Positions 33,860 through 46,760 are shown, counted from the first letter of the stretch. The stretch is 64,000 nt of DNA from Choristoneura fumiferana (GCF_025370935.1 NC_133498.1:6194543-6258542), one strand, 5' to 3'. Numbers and translations are program-made. Notes: a model not told the origin generated them from the letters alone.

Positions 33860-33915
33860 GTGTTTTGTTATTTTCATGTGTTTTTATGTACAATAAAGAG
33901 TTTTACAATACAATG
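33860..33915 (+). mobile_element. Retroposon 3' tail (GTACAATAAAGAG)
   Basis: TTTTTATGTACAATAAAGAG then TTTTACAATACAATG. The same tail occurs at 21345-21385 and 20038-20078. Confidence 0.5.
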
Positions 33916-36639
33916 TAAATCGCATTCGAATCACGACAAATTTAAAGACAGGTTATCAGGTATTCACATTCGCACGAAAATATGATCAATATTGAAAATC
34001 ACAAAGAAACGGACAAACTAACAGAAGAGGAACTCGAGCTGTTCCTCATCAAAGTCCGTGATGATAAAAGTTATAGTGTTGAATCATTTGTAAGCTTTGC
34101 TTAAGTCAAATTTGAATGAGTCAAATCATTTTGAATGAATTAGAACCAATATTTTAGGAATAAAATCCACGCTCTCTTTAAATTTAAACTATCGATAGAC
34201 ACATACTGGTATGTATAGATAGATATGTAGGTAATTATCAAAATAGATACACCAGTCAATAAAGTTAAAAACGTAATAAAGTATGTTTTTTTTTCATTCA
34301 TGCTGGTTCTTTCCACTTATTTTCTTTATTCTATTTAATCTGTAAAAATATTTGCGAAATCCTATTTTTTTTACTAGCCGCCATTCTATACCTGGCTATT
34401 CAGAATCTACGCACTGTCAGGACTGAATACGATACGATAAACTCAGTAGCAGCAGCAATAAATATAATATACTGACTCTATGGTTCAATAAAAATATGTT
34501 CGTAGTCTATGAACCAAACGCTACGTGCAAAAGCGCGGTAAAAATAAGTTTCTTTATCATCCCAACTACAACCCTTCGAAAAAAATCAAAACGCACCCAC
34601 AACGTAAGCACAACAAACTTATAAGCTGCATATGGCATAATTTGGAACTAAGTTAGGCGCACACTAAAAGTAAGCCCATGCATAGACGGTAGCGCCACCA
34701 TTATACGCACGGGTAAACTTGCAACGCTATAATAATCGTAATAGCGCTTGAACCGCTTTATAGCACTATAAAGAACTTTGCGCGAGACGGCTTCCCTTTT
34801 CGAAATTTAAATTTGAAATTCGTTCCTAGAACCGTTAATAGGGTAAAATGGAGTAAGCGTATTTTATCATTTTATTGTTTATTTATTTTACTTGGAAACG
34901 CGGTTTTTGATGTTTTATAACATTTGTTATTTTGTGCAATTAAAAAGGCTTAATGCTGTTTTAGGACCAAATGTCCGTTAATTCTATGCAATGAGGATCA
35001 TAAATGTCCTTAATAATTTAATTAAGCTAGTAAAGATTTCATTTGCATTAACAACCTTTAAAGAAATGCAATGCATGATGTTTCGGATGACATAGGTAGG
35101 CACCAAGTAAGTACTAACCTAATCATTGCAAAAATATTATGTAAAATCAATACTATGTCAGTAGAATCAAAATTGTGGTCAAAGCTGTTTTTATAAATCA
35201 GTAATATTTTTCAAAAAAGATGCGCTTGCAATTCGTACAATATTAATAATTTCTCCCGTACAGTTTAAGAATGACATGTAGAGTCGAAGTCATAAATATA
35301 TGTAAGTTACCAAGGTTTCCAAAATATGTAGGTATGCATCTCTATGCCACGAATCATAAAATTGATGTTTACATATATTTAATTCCATAGCTGCATAGAT
35401 ATTTATGTCCTCGACCTACCTAGAGCGAAGCTCGCTGGTAATTTTTTTACCTCTAAATTTAAAAGTGGGCAAAGGTTTTAATACTATTCTGCCTCTCGTG
35501 TGACAAAGGCAGTATGATCTTAAAACCATCATAGAAAAACTTCAACTTTCGCGTTAGGCATCGATTCTCGTAGTCATCGCGACCAATATCTGCCATGAGA
35601 TTGTGTGGTCGATCGAATGTACTGTTAAAATATTACAATCAGAATTGATCTCGATTTCACTGAGGCGCTATTTAATCGATGTATTAGTGGAAGATAGTAA
35701 TTATTTCATTAAGACAATATCTACTATAAAATAACAGGTTATTTGTTGGAATCTTATAGCAAATTGTAACTACAATGTATCGTAATGTCAAAATAACTAA
35801 TATAAAAATATATTATATATAAATAGCCGTTCACAGAAACCTTCATTGTTTTGTAAAATGTGTTAATTTTATCGTATTTATCTACTGTTGGTAGCTTTCA
35901 CACGTTAGTAGTAGTAGCAATTACGAATATATATATTTTTTTAATTTATATAAATTTTTCTTTGTTATGATTGTTTCTATTGCAATAAAGTTTTACTTGT
36001 ATATAAATTGTACTGTTTTATTTTAATTAAATTTACCCAATGTAGTATGGGCTTTGCAACACACATATACTACCATTGTATGTAAAAATAAAATCGCAAC
36101 TTCCAAGAATAAAGACATTTCAAAATGACTATTTTTTTGCAACAAAAGTGACGTTTTTACCCACTGAAAGACTTATCTAATCACCTATATAAATAATCAA
36201 CATACTCGTATTAAATATAGGTGAACTTTGTTTGTTCGTATGTATTCCTGAATGAAACCAATGAATCGTTCTCAAAATTTATTTTACAAATGTAACGCTA
36301 CAGTAGCCATATTTACAAAAGGTTTTTTTATATCACGGATAATTGCAAAGTGCCGTGATACTAACAAATATTTCCCAGATAGTACTCAAAGTGCTTTTAT
36401 ATGTAAGAGCAGTCAAACAATCCGATCAGAAGGGCTATTTAAAGTCAAAGTCAATATTAGTTAATTAATGGACAGCCATTACTGCCGCTCTTGGACACCC
36501 GTCACGTGAGAACTATAGGTGCCTTGCCGACTCTTTTACAGATATTATACCTACTTATTCTCGTTTTTAACCCCCGACGTAAAATGAGGCATAAACAGAT
36601 TTTGATGCGTTATTTTTTAATCGAAATCTAGTTCTATCG

Positions 36640-36940
36640 ACATGGTTGCTATCTAAGTTAATAAAGTCGATTCAGGCATTATCTTTTACACTGAGCCACG
36701 TCACTTCTCCCTTTGTCTATGGTTTTAATTTCTTAATTTCTTTTTTTTTTAATTTTTTTTTTTCTCCGTCTGGCTCATGCATACATGTTTATTTAACGTT
36801 TGGGCATGCTGAGTGGAGACCCTTTTTGGTATCCTGCCGTGTCACCTAGTAACATAGTTTTAGTGCTAGTTCTAGTCTTAGTTTTAGGTGGTACATTTTG
36901 GAGCCAAAATAAACTTTTCTTTCTTTCTTTCTTTCATTTT
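36640..36940 (+). mobile_element. LINE 3' UTR with (TTTC)n tail
   Basis: GGTGGTACATTTTGGAGCC then AAAATAAACTTTTCTTTC repeats close it. Upstream, a T-rich stretch and GGCATGCTGAGTGGAGACCC are in the usual order of a jockey-like 3' UTR. The short ORF is not a gene. Confidence 0.5.
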
Positions 36941-37302
36941 TGCGATATTGAACTTTGAAATGACAGTCTGAGCTTTTTCAACATTTCTAAGTTGGTTAAC
37001 TGTATTTATTTAATTTCTTACCTTGGAAAAACGGTTGCATTAAAAAACCGCTATTTTTTGACCTAATTCCCCAACCTTGACTCGACATGCACATGCAATG
37101 TCATCTAATAATGTCAATTTATGCCAATTTGTTCATATTTGTACTTATGTCATTATACGCACGAGATCATAATGATCTGTGTATCATGTTTGTTTTGTAT
37201 TCGTGTATAGACATGAAATCTCAACGGAAATTTCAATTACAGTTACCTACCTATTATCCCATTCTCCCATACTCGTATTCCCACTATTCCCATTCCAAGT
37301 AA

Positions 37303-37500
37303 TATTATAAATACGAAAGTTTGTACGTCTGTTTGTTTTTTACTTCATCACGTCTATTAATTTGACAGTTTTAGTTATGCCTTAAATACCATAGAGGTGC
37401 ACTGAGAAGAGATTTTATCAAATTCCCGCGGAATAAAGAAAGATCTAGCGATTTTTTTCATTATCCATTGGGATTTGGGACGAAGCCGCGTTCATAAGTA
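37303..37500 (+). mobile_element. Decayed Helitron-like element
   Basis: It opens with AATATTATAAATACGAAAGT and has GGGACGAAGCCGCG near the right edge, the two ends of the CTAG-type family. The interior is diverged and the CTAG terminus is lost. Confidence 0.4.
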
Positions 37501-39238
37501 TACGTATAACATATTAAGAGACCCTTCTGATTGCGCAGCAAGTTTAAAAAGAAAAAAAATGGCGACCTAAGACCTAACTCCTAAGTCATCATACCAAATT
37601 GAGGCATAATAAAAACATGGCCCAAGTCCACGCATTTCAAATTTAAAAGTAAAACTTGCCAAAATAAAGTAGCACTCAGTGCTGTCACGAAAATGCGACG
37701 TCATACCTTAATGCATTTTTAGAAAAAAAAAACGTATTTTGTCGCGTCATCACTCTAACAAATGGACTTGGTAGCGTATTATCACTCAGGTCTTTATTAA
37801 CGTTGACTCTTGTCAAAATATGTTGAAATATTGATTTTACGGCTTAATTCCTTAGAGGAATCTGTGACACAACCCTTGCATTAAAAAAAGTTTATGGATG
37901 TTCCTTGTCTTTCGGAGCAACATTATACGATTTTAATTGGCCATATTTAATTTAATTTTTGTTTTTGTGATAAATTGTGCATTAATATAATAATAATAAT
38001 GAGTTACTTTTGATTCAACAGGTCAAATAAAGATAATTTCTCCTGAAGGGATGAATTAAAAAAAAGTATGTAACCCTTTCGCCGCTGAGACAAAGGCAGT
38101 GATGCCAAATTCTGGGTGATTAAAACGTCTTAAGGACATCAAAAAATACGGTGCGAATAAAAAGATATCGGATCCGAATGAATGGACTTCAATAATTACA
38201 AAGAGTAAAATCAAATACTTTTACGTATCTGATTTTGCTGAAAAACTGGTAGTCCTTTATATTTCTCCAAGACAATCAAATAAACGATAAAATGTGAAAT
38301 GCAATTTACTTTGCCACATTTCGCGGTAACTAACAACGACGCCATTTTCCCGCCAAAGCAGCACACTTTTTAAATATCAACCTTAAGTTTCTGACTTACG
38401 CACCAAGTTCATACAGCCATGTATTTTAAAACGTCAAACAATAAATTGGTAAAGAAATAAAAACGTCGAAGTCCCTACTAACAAGGTGGGTTTTAATTAT
38501 TTTAAAGTCAGTGTTAATTTAGTTTTTTTTTCATCGGCGCGGCAGCGGCGGCTTTGGTTTGGTGCCTTTGTATGTTTTTTTTCGTTTGTACAATTTGTAA
38601 AATGGCATGTTAGCGCCGCTGTGTTTGAGGTCTTTTTAAATTATTATTGATATTCATTTGTTTCCGGAGGATTTGAAATTAGAATGCCACCCGCGGTCTT
38701 TATGGGTTCATTAGATGATAGATGGACATGGGTTGGTGCAGGTTTTGTCGCCAATGCTTTTGTGGCAAAAATATAAAACCAATTCATGTGCGCATGAGTT
38801 TTTAATCGTCACTTTTTTATGTAACATTGAATTTGACATTATTATGTGACAAAATTTTGTGATAGTTTTCGTCATAGTTTTGTTTTATCATGGGAAACTA
38901 TTTTTAAGTATAAAATATTTTTTTAGAATAATGAATTTTAGATTTTACACGAGGCCAAGCATGCACAATGCATTAGTCATAAAAATTTCAGGATTTTTAT
39001 AACGTATTTCTTTAGTATTGCATATAAAACACCCGCGCTAAATTTTATGTTTCTAATCGAACATACTTTCCGTGGGAATATTGGTCATTTTTATCCCGAT
39101 ATCCCGGGCGTCACCACGCAGTTTGAGAACCCTTGGAATAGACCATGATACCATGTATCATAATTATATAACAACAATTTGGTTAGGACTCGCATTTTTT
39201 ATGTAAAAGCAGCAATAGCAACGTAGTCAATACTGGGG

Positions 39239-39340
39239 GCTACTACGATATTCGAAAATCGAAGTTTATATGTACCGCCCCTCTCACTCCCGTATTAAAT
39301 AATATAATAGCGTAAGCGGGACGGCAAGATACGAATTTCC
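39239..39340. repeat. MITE-1 copy, right end short
   Basis: GCTACTACGATATTCGAAAATC at the left (first 20 bases quoted in other copies), centre CCCTCTCACTCCCGTATTAA, ending GATACGAATTTCC. Confidence 0.68.
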
Positions 39341-40050
39341 TGAGCCATCTTAGGTTATTCGTTGGTTGATTATCTATCAAAGTGCAAACACTGGTGACGA
39401 TGACGTAAAAAAGGGTATTTTTTTAGCGACTGCAGTGTTGCAAGCCCCGGGGTTGCTGTCTGTAAAAAAAAAATTATATTCGACCCCGAATTCACGCGAC
39501 ACATGTAGGTACTTCTAGTAATTATATCCGATATCTTAATAACTAGAAATTCTATAATGTACTTGTACCTACATATAAATATGATCCTCCACCATAAAAC
39601 TGGTTACAATCAAATAACATAGCCATTGGATAGTTGTTTTAATGTTGGCAGTAAAGATTATAATAGCTTATTAAGTTATTGTGTAGGCATCAATAGAGAA
39701 TACTAATATTACTTCCTACACAACTATTTACTATAATCTAGATCTTTCTAACAGAAACACAATGATTATTTTTTGACACACATCGACTGTTGTTGTTACC
39801 GTAAAGTTGGGAAACAACGCATTTGTAAATTAAAATAATTTTACTAAAAAAAATTTTTTCTTTTTTCTATTTAATATATAAGATTATGTACTCATACTCA
39901 TACTCTTTTATTGGTAATATCATTATTACATGTCATTTTGTTAAATTATTCTAATAAAAAAATGTAAAAGTGTAATGTAAAGTTTTTATTTAAAGTTGTA
40001 TTTTATTTATTAATGTTGTGCTGAATTTTGTCAAATAAATTTATTCTTTA

Positions 40051-40273
40051 CTAGCTTATTTGCCCGCAGCTTCGCCCGCGTGGAATTCGGTTCCCTCGGG
40101 AACTGTGCATATTATTATTTCTGGGATATAAAGTAGGTAGCCTATGTCACTCTCTGGCCCATAAACTATCTCTATGCCAAAAATCACGTCGATCCGTCGC
40201 TCCGTTTCGACGTGAAAGACGGACAAACATACAAACACACACTTTCGCATTTATAATATTAGTATAGTATGGA
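40051..40273 (-). mobile_element. Complete short Helitron-like element (223 bp)
   Basis: On the minus strand it starts TCCATACTATACTAATATTA after an A and ends in CTAG before a T. It is the same family as 45511-45720, with small indels. Plus-strand T at 40274 and A at 40050 are the expected flanks. Confidence 0.78.
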
Positions 40274-40574
40274 TTTCATTCTTATCTTTTTTTTAGAAAT
40301 AGAATTAGAAATAAGCTTTACCTAAATTATTTTTATTTTGAACCGCGCCAAAAGTTATTACTCGAATTACTCGGTTTAAAATCTAGGCTTTGGGTAAATT
40401 AGTATTATAAATGAAACGCAATAAATGAATTATTAGATTATTATCATTGTCCGTATTATTATTTTTTACTTTATATTTATTTTTTATATTTTTTTTATTC
40501 TGTGTTTCGCATCTCTGAGTTTTTCGAAATTCATGTGCGGAATTACATTTGAAATTTACCACGAGCTTTGCGGT

Positions 40575-40745
40575 GAAGGATAACATCGTGAGGAAACCTG
40601 CACAAACCTGCGAAGCAATTCAATGGTGCGTGTGAAGTTCCCAATCAGCACTGGGCCCGCGTGGGAACTATGGCCCAAGCCCTCTTGTTCTGAGAGGAGG
40701 CCTGTGCCTAGCAGTGGGACGTATATAGGCTGGGATGGATGGGTG
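40575..40745 (+). mobile_element. Retroposon 3' fragment (GGCCTGTGCCTAGCAGTGGG)
   Basis: CATCGTGAGGAAACCTGCAC, GGGCCCGCGTGGGAACTATG and GAGGCCTGTGCCTAGCAGTG are common lepidopteran blocks in the sense orientation. The 63-codon ORF is part of it. Confidence 0.55.
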
Positions 40746-41391
40746 GTGTTTGAAATGCTGTTAATATTAAACTTGATAATGTTAAGTCTTAAACCTATTC
40801 TAGTAATAAATTAATTGTACTCTATAGTAAATATTTATAAGATTGCTGTGCCTGAGCAGGGTTCATGTTCTTGGAATTGTTAATTAATGTAAGACCTTAT
40901 AAAATGCAATAAATGAATTATGAATTAAGTTCACTGTCTATTGCCAACTTAGAAAACGACCTGTCATATGTCAAAAATGCTTTTAAACAGCTATTTATGA
41001 ACTACCTGCACTCGATACCCGATTAAGCACGGCAACACAAGATTAGGACAAAACGGTACTTTTGTCCGAATTCGCTAAAATTTTACACATCTATCATAAT
41101 AAGTCGGTGTCCTTTGATACAGCATTTCTTTTAGAAAGCCCAAAAAAAGTTTGAGTCCGGTTTCTTTTTTTTAATTTGGCCATTTTTTTTAATGATCACA
41201 GTTGGCTGTAAAGCAAAGGCCGAATTGTCTAGTGTACTCGTCACAATTCGTCACTAATTTGGAAAAAAAAACGTTTTTCGCTATGAACTACTTATAAACA
41301 ATTACTTTCACTTCGCTCACCCTCGGCCTTAGGATCATACCTACTCGTAACTAGCTAATACGTCTATGCTACAAATCGTCACTTACTTTAA

Positions 41392-42034
41392 AATAAAACC
41401 GGCCAAGAGCGTGTCGGACACGCCCAAAATAGGGCTCCGTAGCCATTACGGAAAAATTAAGTAATATATTTCTAAGGATTTCGTATTTTATACGGAATCT
41501 TACAAGTTTAGGTATATTTTATACCTTAGGCTGCTATTTACTCTTAAACTACTAATAATTCTCAAGCAAACTTAGCCGTTATAGTTTTCCTTGTAAGTTT
41601 GATATATTTATTACCATTGTGATTTTTTTTTTAAATTTCCACCTTCCGGTTTAGATTTTAGAGGGGGGGGACGCCCTATTTTAATGAAAATTTGCACTTT
41701 AAAGTTGAATATTTCGCAAACAAATCACTGAATCGAAAAATAGTTTTAGCAAACCCCTAATGGTTTTAAAAGACCTATCCAAGAATACCCCACACTATAG
41801 GGTTGGATGAGAAAAAAAAATCACCCCCACTTTACGTCTATGGGAGGTACCCTAAAAATGTTTTTTTTATTGTACCATTTTGTCGGCATAGTTTACATAT
41901 ATATTCGTGCAAAATTACAGCTTTCTAGCATTGATAGTCCCTGAACAAAGCCACGGACGGACAGACAGACAGACAGACATGGCGAAACTATAAGGGTTCC
42001 GTTTTTGCCATTTTGGCTCCGGAACCCTAAAAAG
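41392..42034 (+). mobile_element. Interspersed repeat type P, complete, 640 bp
   Basis: It begins AAACCGGCCAAGAGCGTGTC and GGCTCCGTAGCCATTACGG, and ends GACAGACATGGCGAAACTAT, GGGTTCCGTTTTTGCC, CTCCGGAACCCTAAAAA. A well-known lepidopteran non-coding repeat. It sits inside a diverged copy of the hammerhead-bearing repeat. Confidence 0.7.
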
Positions 42035-42139
42035 CTCGTACCTCAAAATTGATACTTTTCTAAGTGAACTTTTATGAACATTATTTCAAAGGTCAATTTT
42101 GTTGACGCATTGATTTGAGGTAAGAGATTTTTTCAAAGT

Positions 42140-42300
42140 AGTGACGAAATGTCTGTAAGTGCATGCAATTCCTCCACCTCCACACTGTAAGAATACGCAA
42201 AAATCACATAAACCCAACTATCACCACCACAAACTACGCTGACGCGTTTCGAACACAATCATAGTTCATCCTCAGAGCAACATATTCGTGAACCGTGGGA
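42140..42300 (-). mobile_element. Penelope-like (?) repeat copy, partial
   Basis: CTCCACCTCCACACTGTAAG and ATCACCACCACAAACTACGC are the same blocks as at 32.5 kb in reverse. A further piece may lie at about 41200-41390 on the far side of the type P repeat (TCGCTCACCCTCGGCC). Confidence 0.5.
42238..42278 (-). ncRNA. Hammerhead-ribozyme-like motif, copy 3
   Basis: On the minus strand GCT-CTGAGGA-T-GAAC-loop-GTTC-GAAACGCGTC-AGC. Stem I is GCT/AGC instead of CACT/AGTG, still pairing; stem II is GAAC/GTTC, still pairing. N7 of the core is G instead of A. Confidence 0.5.
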
Positions 42301-42848
42301 TTTCCCAAAATTAGATAGTAGTTTTCATTGACGTTGCATTAAAAACAACCGCGCCAAGTTTCATGATCTGAACCAGAGACATCATGATTTTGTCTCGCTC
42401 CCGTGAAAATGTCGAGATAAAATGTAACCTAATCAGACTTATAAATAGCTTTATTGTAAAGTTTCACTATGTAAAATCCATTCAGAAGTTTTTTGCGTGA
42501 ACTCACGTTTCCCAAATGTTTCATTTGCCAACTCAGGATTTTCTCTGCAACTATATTTTTTTCCTAACTTTCATAAAACAAACCTAACCTAACCTACTGT
42601 GTTCTATGTAAGCATAAGAAAATACACTTTTTTTCTTTGGTTTTGGAGAAAATTGAGAGTTGCGTAATGGAACAGTTGGCAATAAAACATTAGTAAGGAT
42701 GTAAGTAATGGTCTCGCCGGAAGACCAGCGCTGACTCCACCCCAGGAGTCCACATTTATTCTGGGGCGGAACCATTTCCTAGACACGCGTAAAATTTTAT
42801 ATTATTTTTATATTATATTCTATTTGTATTCCTACTGTTTTTGTAATA

Positions 42849-43176
42849 CCGGGTGTGGCCTGTAATATGAGCAAATAATTAAAACATACGTCATACTCCT
42901 CAAACGGAACAACATTAGTTCAGGGACTTTTAGTTTTTTTAATTTTTATTACACTTTTAAGTTTATTCGAAGAAGTAATGTAAAGCGAAATGCTTGATGT
43001 TTAAGCGTGACAGGCGACGTCAGTTTTGTTCTAGGATGGCGTACGTATTTAATTTGTATGAAAAAAGGAAAATTCAAAGACTCCATTATTTTCAAAAGTC
43101 GCTGAACTAATGTTGTTCAGTTTGACGAGGACGATCTATGTTTTAATTTTTTGCTCATATTACAGGCCACACCCGG
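42849..43176. mobile_element. MITE-7, complete, 40-bp terminal inverted repeats, TA flanks
   Basis: The left end CCGGGTGTGGCCTGTAATAT and the right end reversed are identical over about 39 of 40 bases. The element is 328 bp with a TA dinucleotide on each side, as for Tc1/mariner-type insertions. It has no transposase. This is the unoccupied partner of the 18.3-kb copy. Confidence 0.8.
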
Positions 43177-43184
43177 TATTTATC

Positions 43185-43275
43185 TATAAAAGTATGTATA
43201 TACGTGGCCTAGTACCCATAGTACAAGCTTTGCTTAGTTTAGGACTATGTCAATTGGTGTCAATTGTACCATGGT
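43185..43275 (+). mobile_element. SINE-C body fragment
   Basis: CTAGTACCCATAGTACAAGC, TTTGCTTAGTTTAGGAC and TGTCAATTGG are the SINE-C body on the plus strand. The copy begins right after the MITE-7 end at 43176. Confidence 0.55.
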
Positions 43276-43894
43276 ATTTATTTTTTACGTAGGTATCACT
43301 TGTGTTTCGAATAAACTTTTTTTTATTTAATTCAGAGTTTTCTGTTAATGACCGTCATCTTTACTTTTATTTTTTTTCAAGACAACACTATTACCAACTT
43401 TCATTTTATATTCTGTCAAAGGCACTGTTTGCATTACATCCCAAACGGTATTTCGTTTCATCCCTTACAAAACTAATGCTCCTAATCACATCACACGCTT
43501 GCCTTCCTTCTACAGGGTTGGGTGGTTGTCTATGGTCCCAAAAAAAGACAAAGGGTCTGGTACCCATGCTACTGTATTTGGGAACATTGACAATTTGTGC
43601 AAAGTTTAAGATCAATTGTAATTTAAATAGTATTATTGATTGTAAAATGGGAGTCAAATAATCCTACTAATCTTCACAAATCCATACTAATACATACCAA
43701 TATCATAAATAACAAAAGCGTGTCTATCTGACTGTACCTAACCTCTTCACGCTCAAATTCTGCAAGAAGATAGCTGGATCTCTAGAATATAAAATAGGCT
43801 GTTTACTTTTGATATATCCTTTCAAGATTTACACATATAAAATCCTGAATTCTGAGCGGCAAGAATCACACACAAACTGTTTAAAAACTTTTTT

Positions 43895-44106
43895 TTCGTC
43901 ATGATTGGTTATTTGGAGTCTTTTTGTATTTTTTATTTCAACTCCAAATTTGTTACTTTTACGGGTATCCCGTGAAACCATATCGAAAATACAAACTGAG
44001 ACATGGATGCACAGAAAACCAGAAAAAGAGACCAGCGCTGGGAATCGAACCCAGGTCCTCAGCAATCCGTGCTGCGTGCTATAACCCTACACCACCGCTG
44101 GACAGG
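43895..44106 (-). mobile_element. SINE-B copy, near full length
   Basis: Reversed SINE-B with an intact B box (GGAATCGAACC on plus) near 44041 and the same 3' part as 8110-8225 (ACTCCAAATTTGTTACTTTT). It is the left arm of an inverted pair. Confidence 0.75.
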
Positions 44107-44157
44107 AATCTACAAAGAATAATAGGAATCTGGTTGTGCTGCTGCATAAGTAGCGTA

Positions 44158-44337
44158 GTAGAAATAAGCAACCTGAGATATGTATGCATAGGAGGAGTTC
44201 GTGTCTAGATTCCTGTCCAGCGGTGGTGTAGGGTTATAGCACGCAGCACGGATTGCTGAGGACCTGGGTTCGATTCCCAGCGCTGGTCTCTTTTTCTGGT
44301 TTTTCTGTGCATCCATGTCTCAGTTTGTATTTTCGAT
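44158..44337 (+). mobile_element. SINE-B copy, 3' truncated, right arm of inverted pair
   Basis: It starts GTAGAAATAAGCAACCTGAG as at 7961, has B box GGTTCGATTCC at 44267-44277, and stops at TTGTATTTTCGATC. It faces the copy at 43895-44106 head to head. Confidence 0.75.
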
Positions 44338-44633
44338 CTTTTTTTCGGCGCTTTTGGATCAATAATTATTTCTTCCTTTTCGAAACCTTCCCTAACAAAA
44401 ACAAGTCGGCTCGCGTGTCTGTGCGCGGCGTAATTGTATATAATCCTTATGTACCGAAGGATAATATAATTTGCGTCTGCGCTGTAGTAATAACAGGGAG
44501 CGTAGCACGCATGCGCGCGGGGGCCACACTACGTGTTTATTTCAAATATATTTGATTGATTTAGGAGTTACTTGAAGGGTACCTTTATATCGTCATACAG
44601 TTCTTGTCAAGTTATTTCCTGAACTATTTAGGG

Positions 44634-44790
44634 TATTGGCCACCTTTCAATAACTGGGCACCTGGCACCTTACACTAAAAAATAATTCGATTTATAGGTG
44701 GCAATTCATTTTAGTACAACGTGGCAGGTTTTTGAAGGATGCCCAGTTGTTTTTGGCCATATATTTTTTTTTTTAGTGTAAGGTGGCCAG
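44634..44790. repeat. Inverted-repeat element (GGCCACCTT)
   Basis: ACCTTACACTAAAAAATA on the left and TTTTAGTGTAAGGTGGCC on the right, plus AACTGGGCA / TGCCCAGTT. Arms are imperfect. Confidence 0.55.
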
Positions 44791-45510
44791 GTTGACGACA
44801 TCGTGTGATTTCATTTGGTAATTTAAGTTATTATCTGACAAATTAACTCTTCACAAATTATTTTAACGCAACCCAATGTTTGGCAAGTGAACGTTAAAAC
44901 AATGATTCGCGTACCTACTGGTTTTTCCCAAATTTTATGTAGTCAAATGTTCCAGTTGGCATAAACTTTTTGAAGTCATAAATATTTAGAATGGAATATT
45001 GGACAAGGTTGACGGAGCTCTGCTTCGCGGAGCTCCTATACTGCGTGGTCGAGGTGGCTCGTGTCTTGACGCAATTCTGACATTACTAGCCTAACTTTTG
45101 TAAGTCGAATAACTATATATTTTCCAAAAATCATCACAATCAATTGAGTAAATGTTTATTGTATAATGATTCTCTGATTAAACCTCAAACTTGATTAAAT
45201 ATCAAATACCTTAATGTCATTTCCCGTGGTAATATTTTGCTAAGTGAAAATTTGACGTGGGTACTGAAAATGTGCGTACTAATTTGGGTAATAAAATTTT
45301 ACCAAAATAATTTTGGCAAAATGGCGGGATCCCCATCAAAGTCGAAGTATTTTTTGTGTGCCACAGATGAATTATACAGGTGTTATAATTTATATCTAAG
45401 AACATGTACCTAATCTGCAACATTAAATATGTGTGGTTTCGGAGGAGCAAGATTAAAAATTATGCAGATTAGACTATGGACGTCCAAAAAGTAAAGTCTG
45501 AATGTACGAA

Positions 45511-45720
45511 TCCATACTAATATTATAAATGCGAAAGTGTGTGTTTGTGTGTATGTTTGTCCGTCTTTCACGTCGAAATACGTCACGTTTTTGGCATATA
45601 GATAGTTTATGGGCCAGAAAGTGACATAGGCTACTTTTTATCCCGGAAAATGCACAGTTCCCGGGGGAACAGCGCGCGATAACCGAATACCACGCGGGCG
45701 AAGCCGCGGGCAAAGGCTAG
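45511..45720 (+). mobile_element. Complete short Helitron-like element (210 bp)
   Basis: It starts TCCATACTAATATTATAAAT directly after an A and ends GGCTAG directly before a T. This is the A|TC...CTAG|T pattern of Helitrons, which insert between A and T without target duplication. The hairpin CGCGG-loop-CCGCG sits about 10 bases before the 3' end. It has no coding capacity, so it depends on a helicase elsewhere. Confidence 0.8.
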
Positions 45721-46073
45721 TAAATAATAACTTTATTTATTCGTAGGTGTGAATCAATATTTAATATTAAAGATTCAACTCTTCTGCCAACATTATGTCG
45801 CTAAGAGAACGAATCATCATCATCAAAGATTCAAATGGCAACGAAAACCGCCTAATGTGCGCCCGCGCAGCTGGGAGACGTAAAAACAATCGCGTTTCGT
45901 CCCGCAGACGTGATTGAAGCCGTCTATTGACGTACAGTCCGCTTCGTTAATAATCGGAATGTTTTTCTTAGCGCTAATTCAATTAAAAAATGGCCCATTA
46001 AGCGTTTGAACCGTCTTATTTTTGTGAACACTTTTCTGTAAAAATGGCCGAAATTTTTTTTATATTTAGTAGA

Positions 46074-46140
46074 ATTCTGAGAGGAGGCCTGTGCCCAGCA
46101 GTGGGACGTATATAGGCTGGGATTATTATTATTATTATAT
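46074..46140 (+). mobile_element. Retroposon 3' tail with ATT microsatellite
   Basis: GAGGAGGCCTGTGCCCAGCA then GTGGGACGTATATAGGCTGG and (ATT)n. Same tail as 40690-40740. Confidence 0.6.
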
Positions 46141-46504
46141 AGTAGAATTACAGGAACTCTACAGCCAATTCGTAAAAAAAGTGACGAGGAAAATGAAACT
46201 GTTGAAAAGATTGAATAATGGCCCAGATATATTGATATATTTGTAAACAAATAGGGATGACGACTGGAAAAATATATCATTCTGTTTAGTCTCACAGTTA
46301 GATTATTTAAAAATATGGGACACGTATTTATTGGTTTATCAAATTATTAAAAATCGACAAAGGTATAGATCATCAAACTTCCAGAGTGGGGGCTTGTGAC
46401 GTCACTATTGGGTAAAAATCTAAGCACTGTATCCTCGTAATTTTTTGTTTGTCAAAAACTGAAGGACAAAGTTTTTTAGTCGTCTAGCCTATTGTAAAAC
46501 ACAA

Positions 46505-46760
46505 TGGCAATGGGCAGGCGCAGACCATATAGCACGGAGAACAGACGGCCGTTGGGGCCGAAAGGTTATCGAGTGGAGACCGCGAATCGGCAAGCACAGT
46601 AGGACGTCCACCAACGAGATGGTCGGATGACCTGGTTAAAGCCGCGGGTTCACGGTGGATGCAGGCCGCTTCCAGCCGAAGCAACTGGAAGTCTACGGGA
46701 GAAGCCTATGTTATGTCCAACAGTGGACGTCCTGATACGATGATTGATGATGATAACCCG
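46505..46760 (+). pseudogene. RTE LINE 3' end with GAT-rich tail
   Basis: Same segment as 22030-22272 (GAGTGGAGACCGCGAATCGG, CGGTGGATGCAGGCCGCTTC), with frame-breaking changes. The last part duplicates TATGT before TCCAACAGTGGACG, and the tail is ATGATTGATGATGAT. Confidence 0.78.

Noticed and set aside
43302..43661. A 119-codon ORF on the plus strand
   Set aside because: Composition is low-complexity and hydrophobic from AT-rich DNA, with no known domain and no splice or promoter support.
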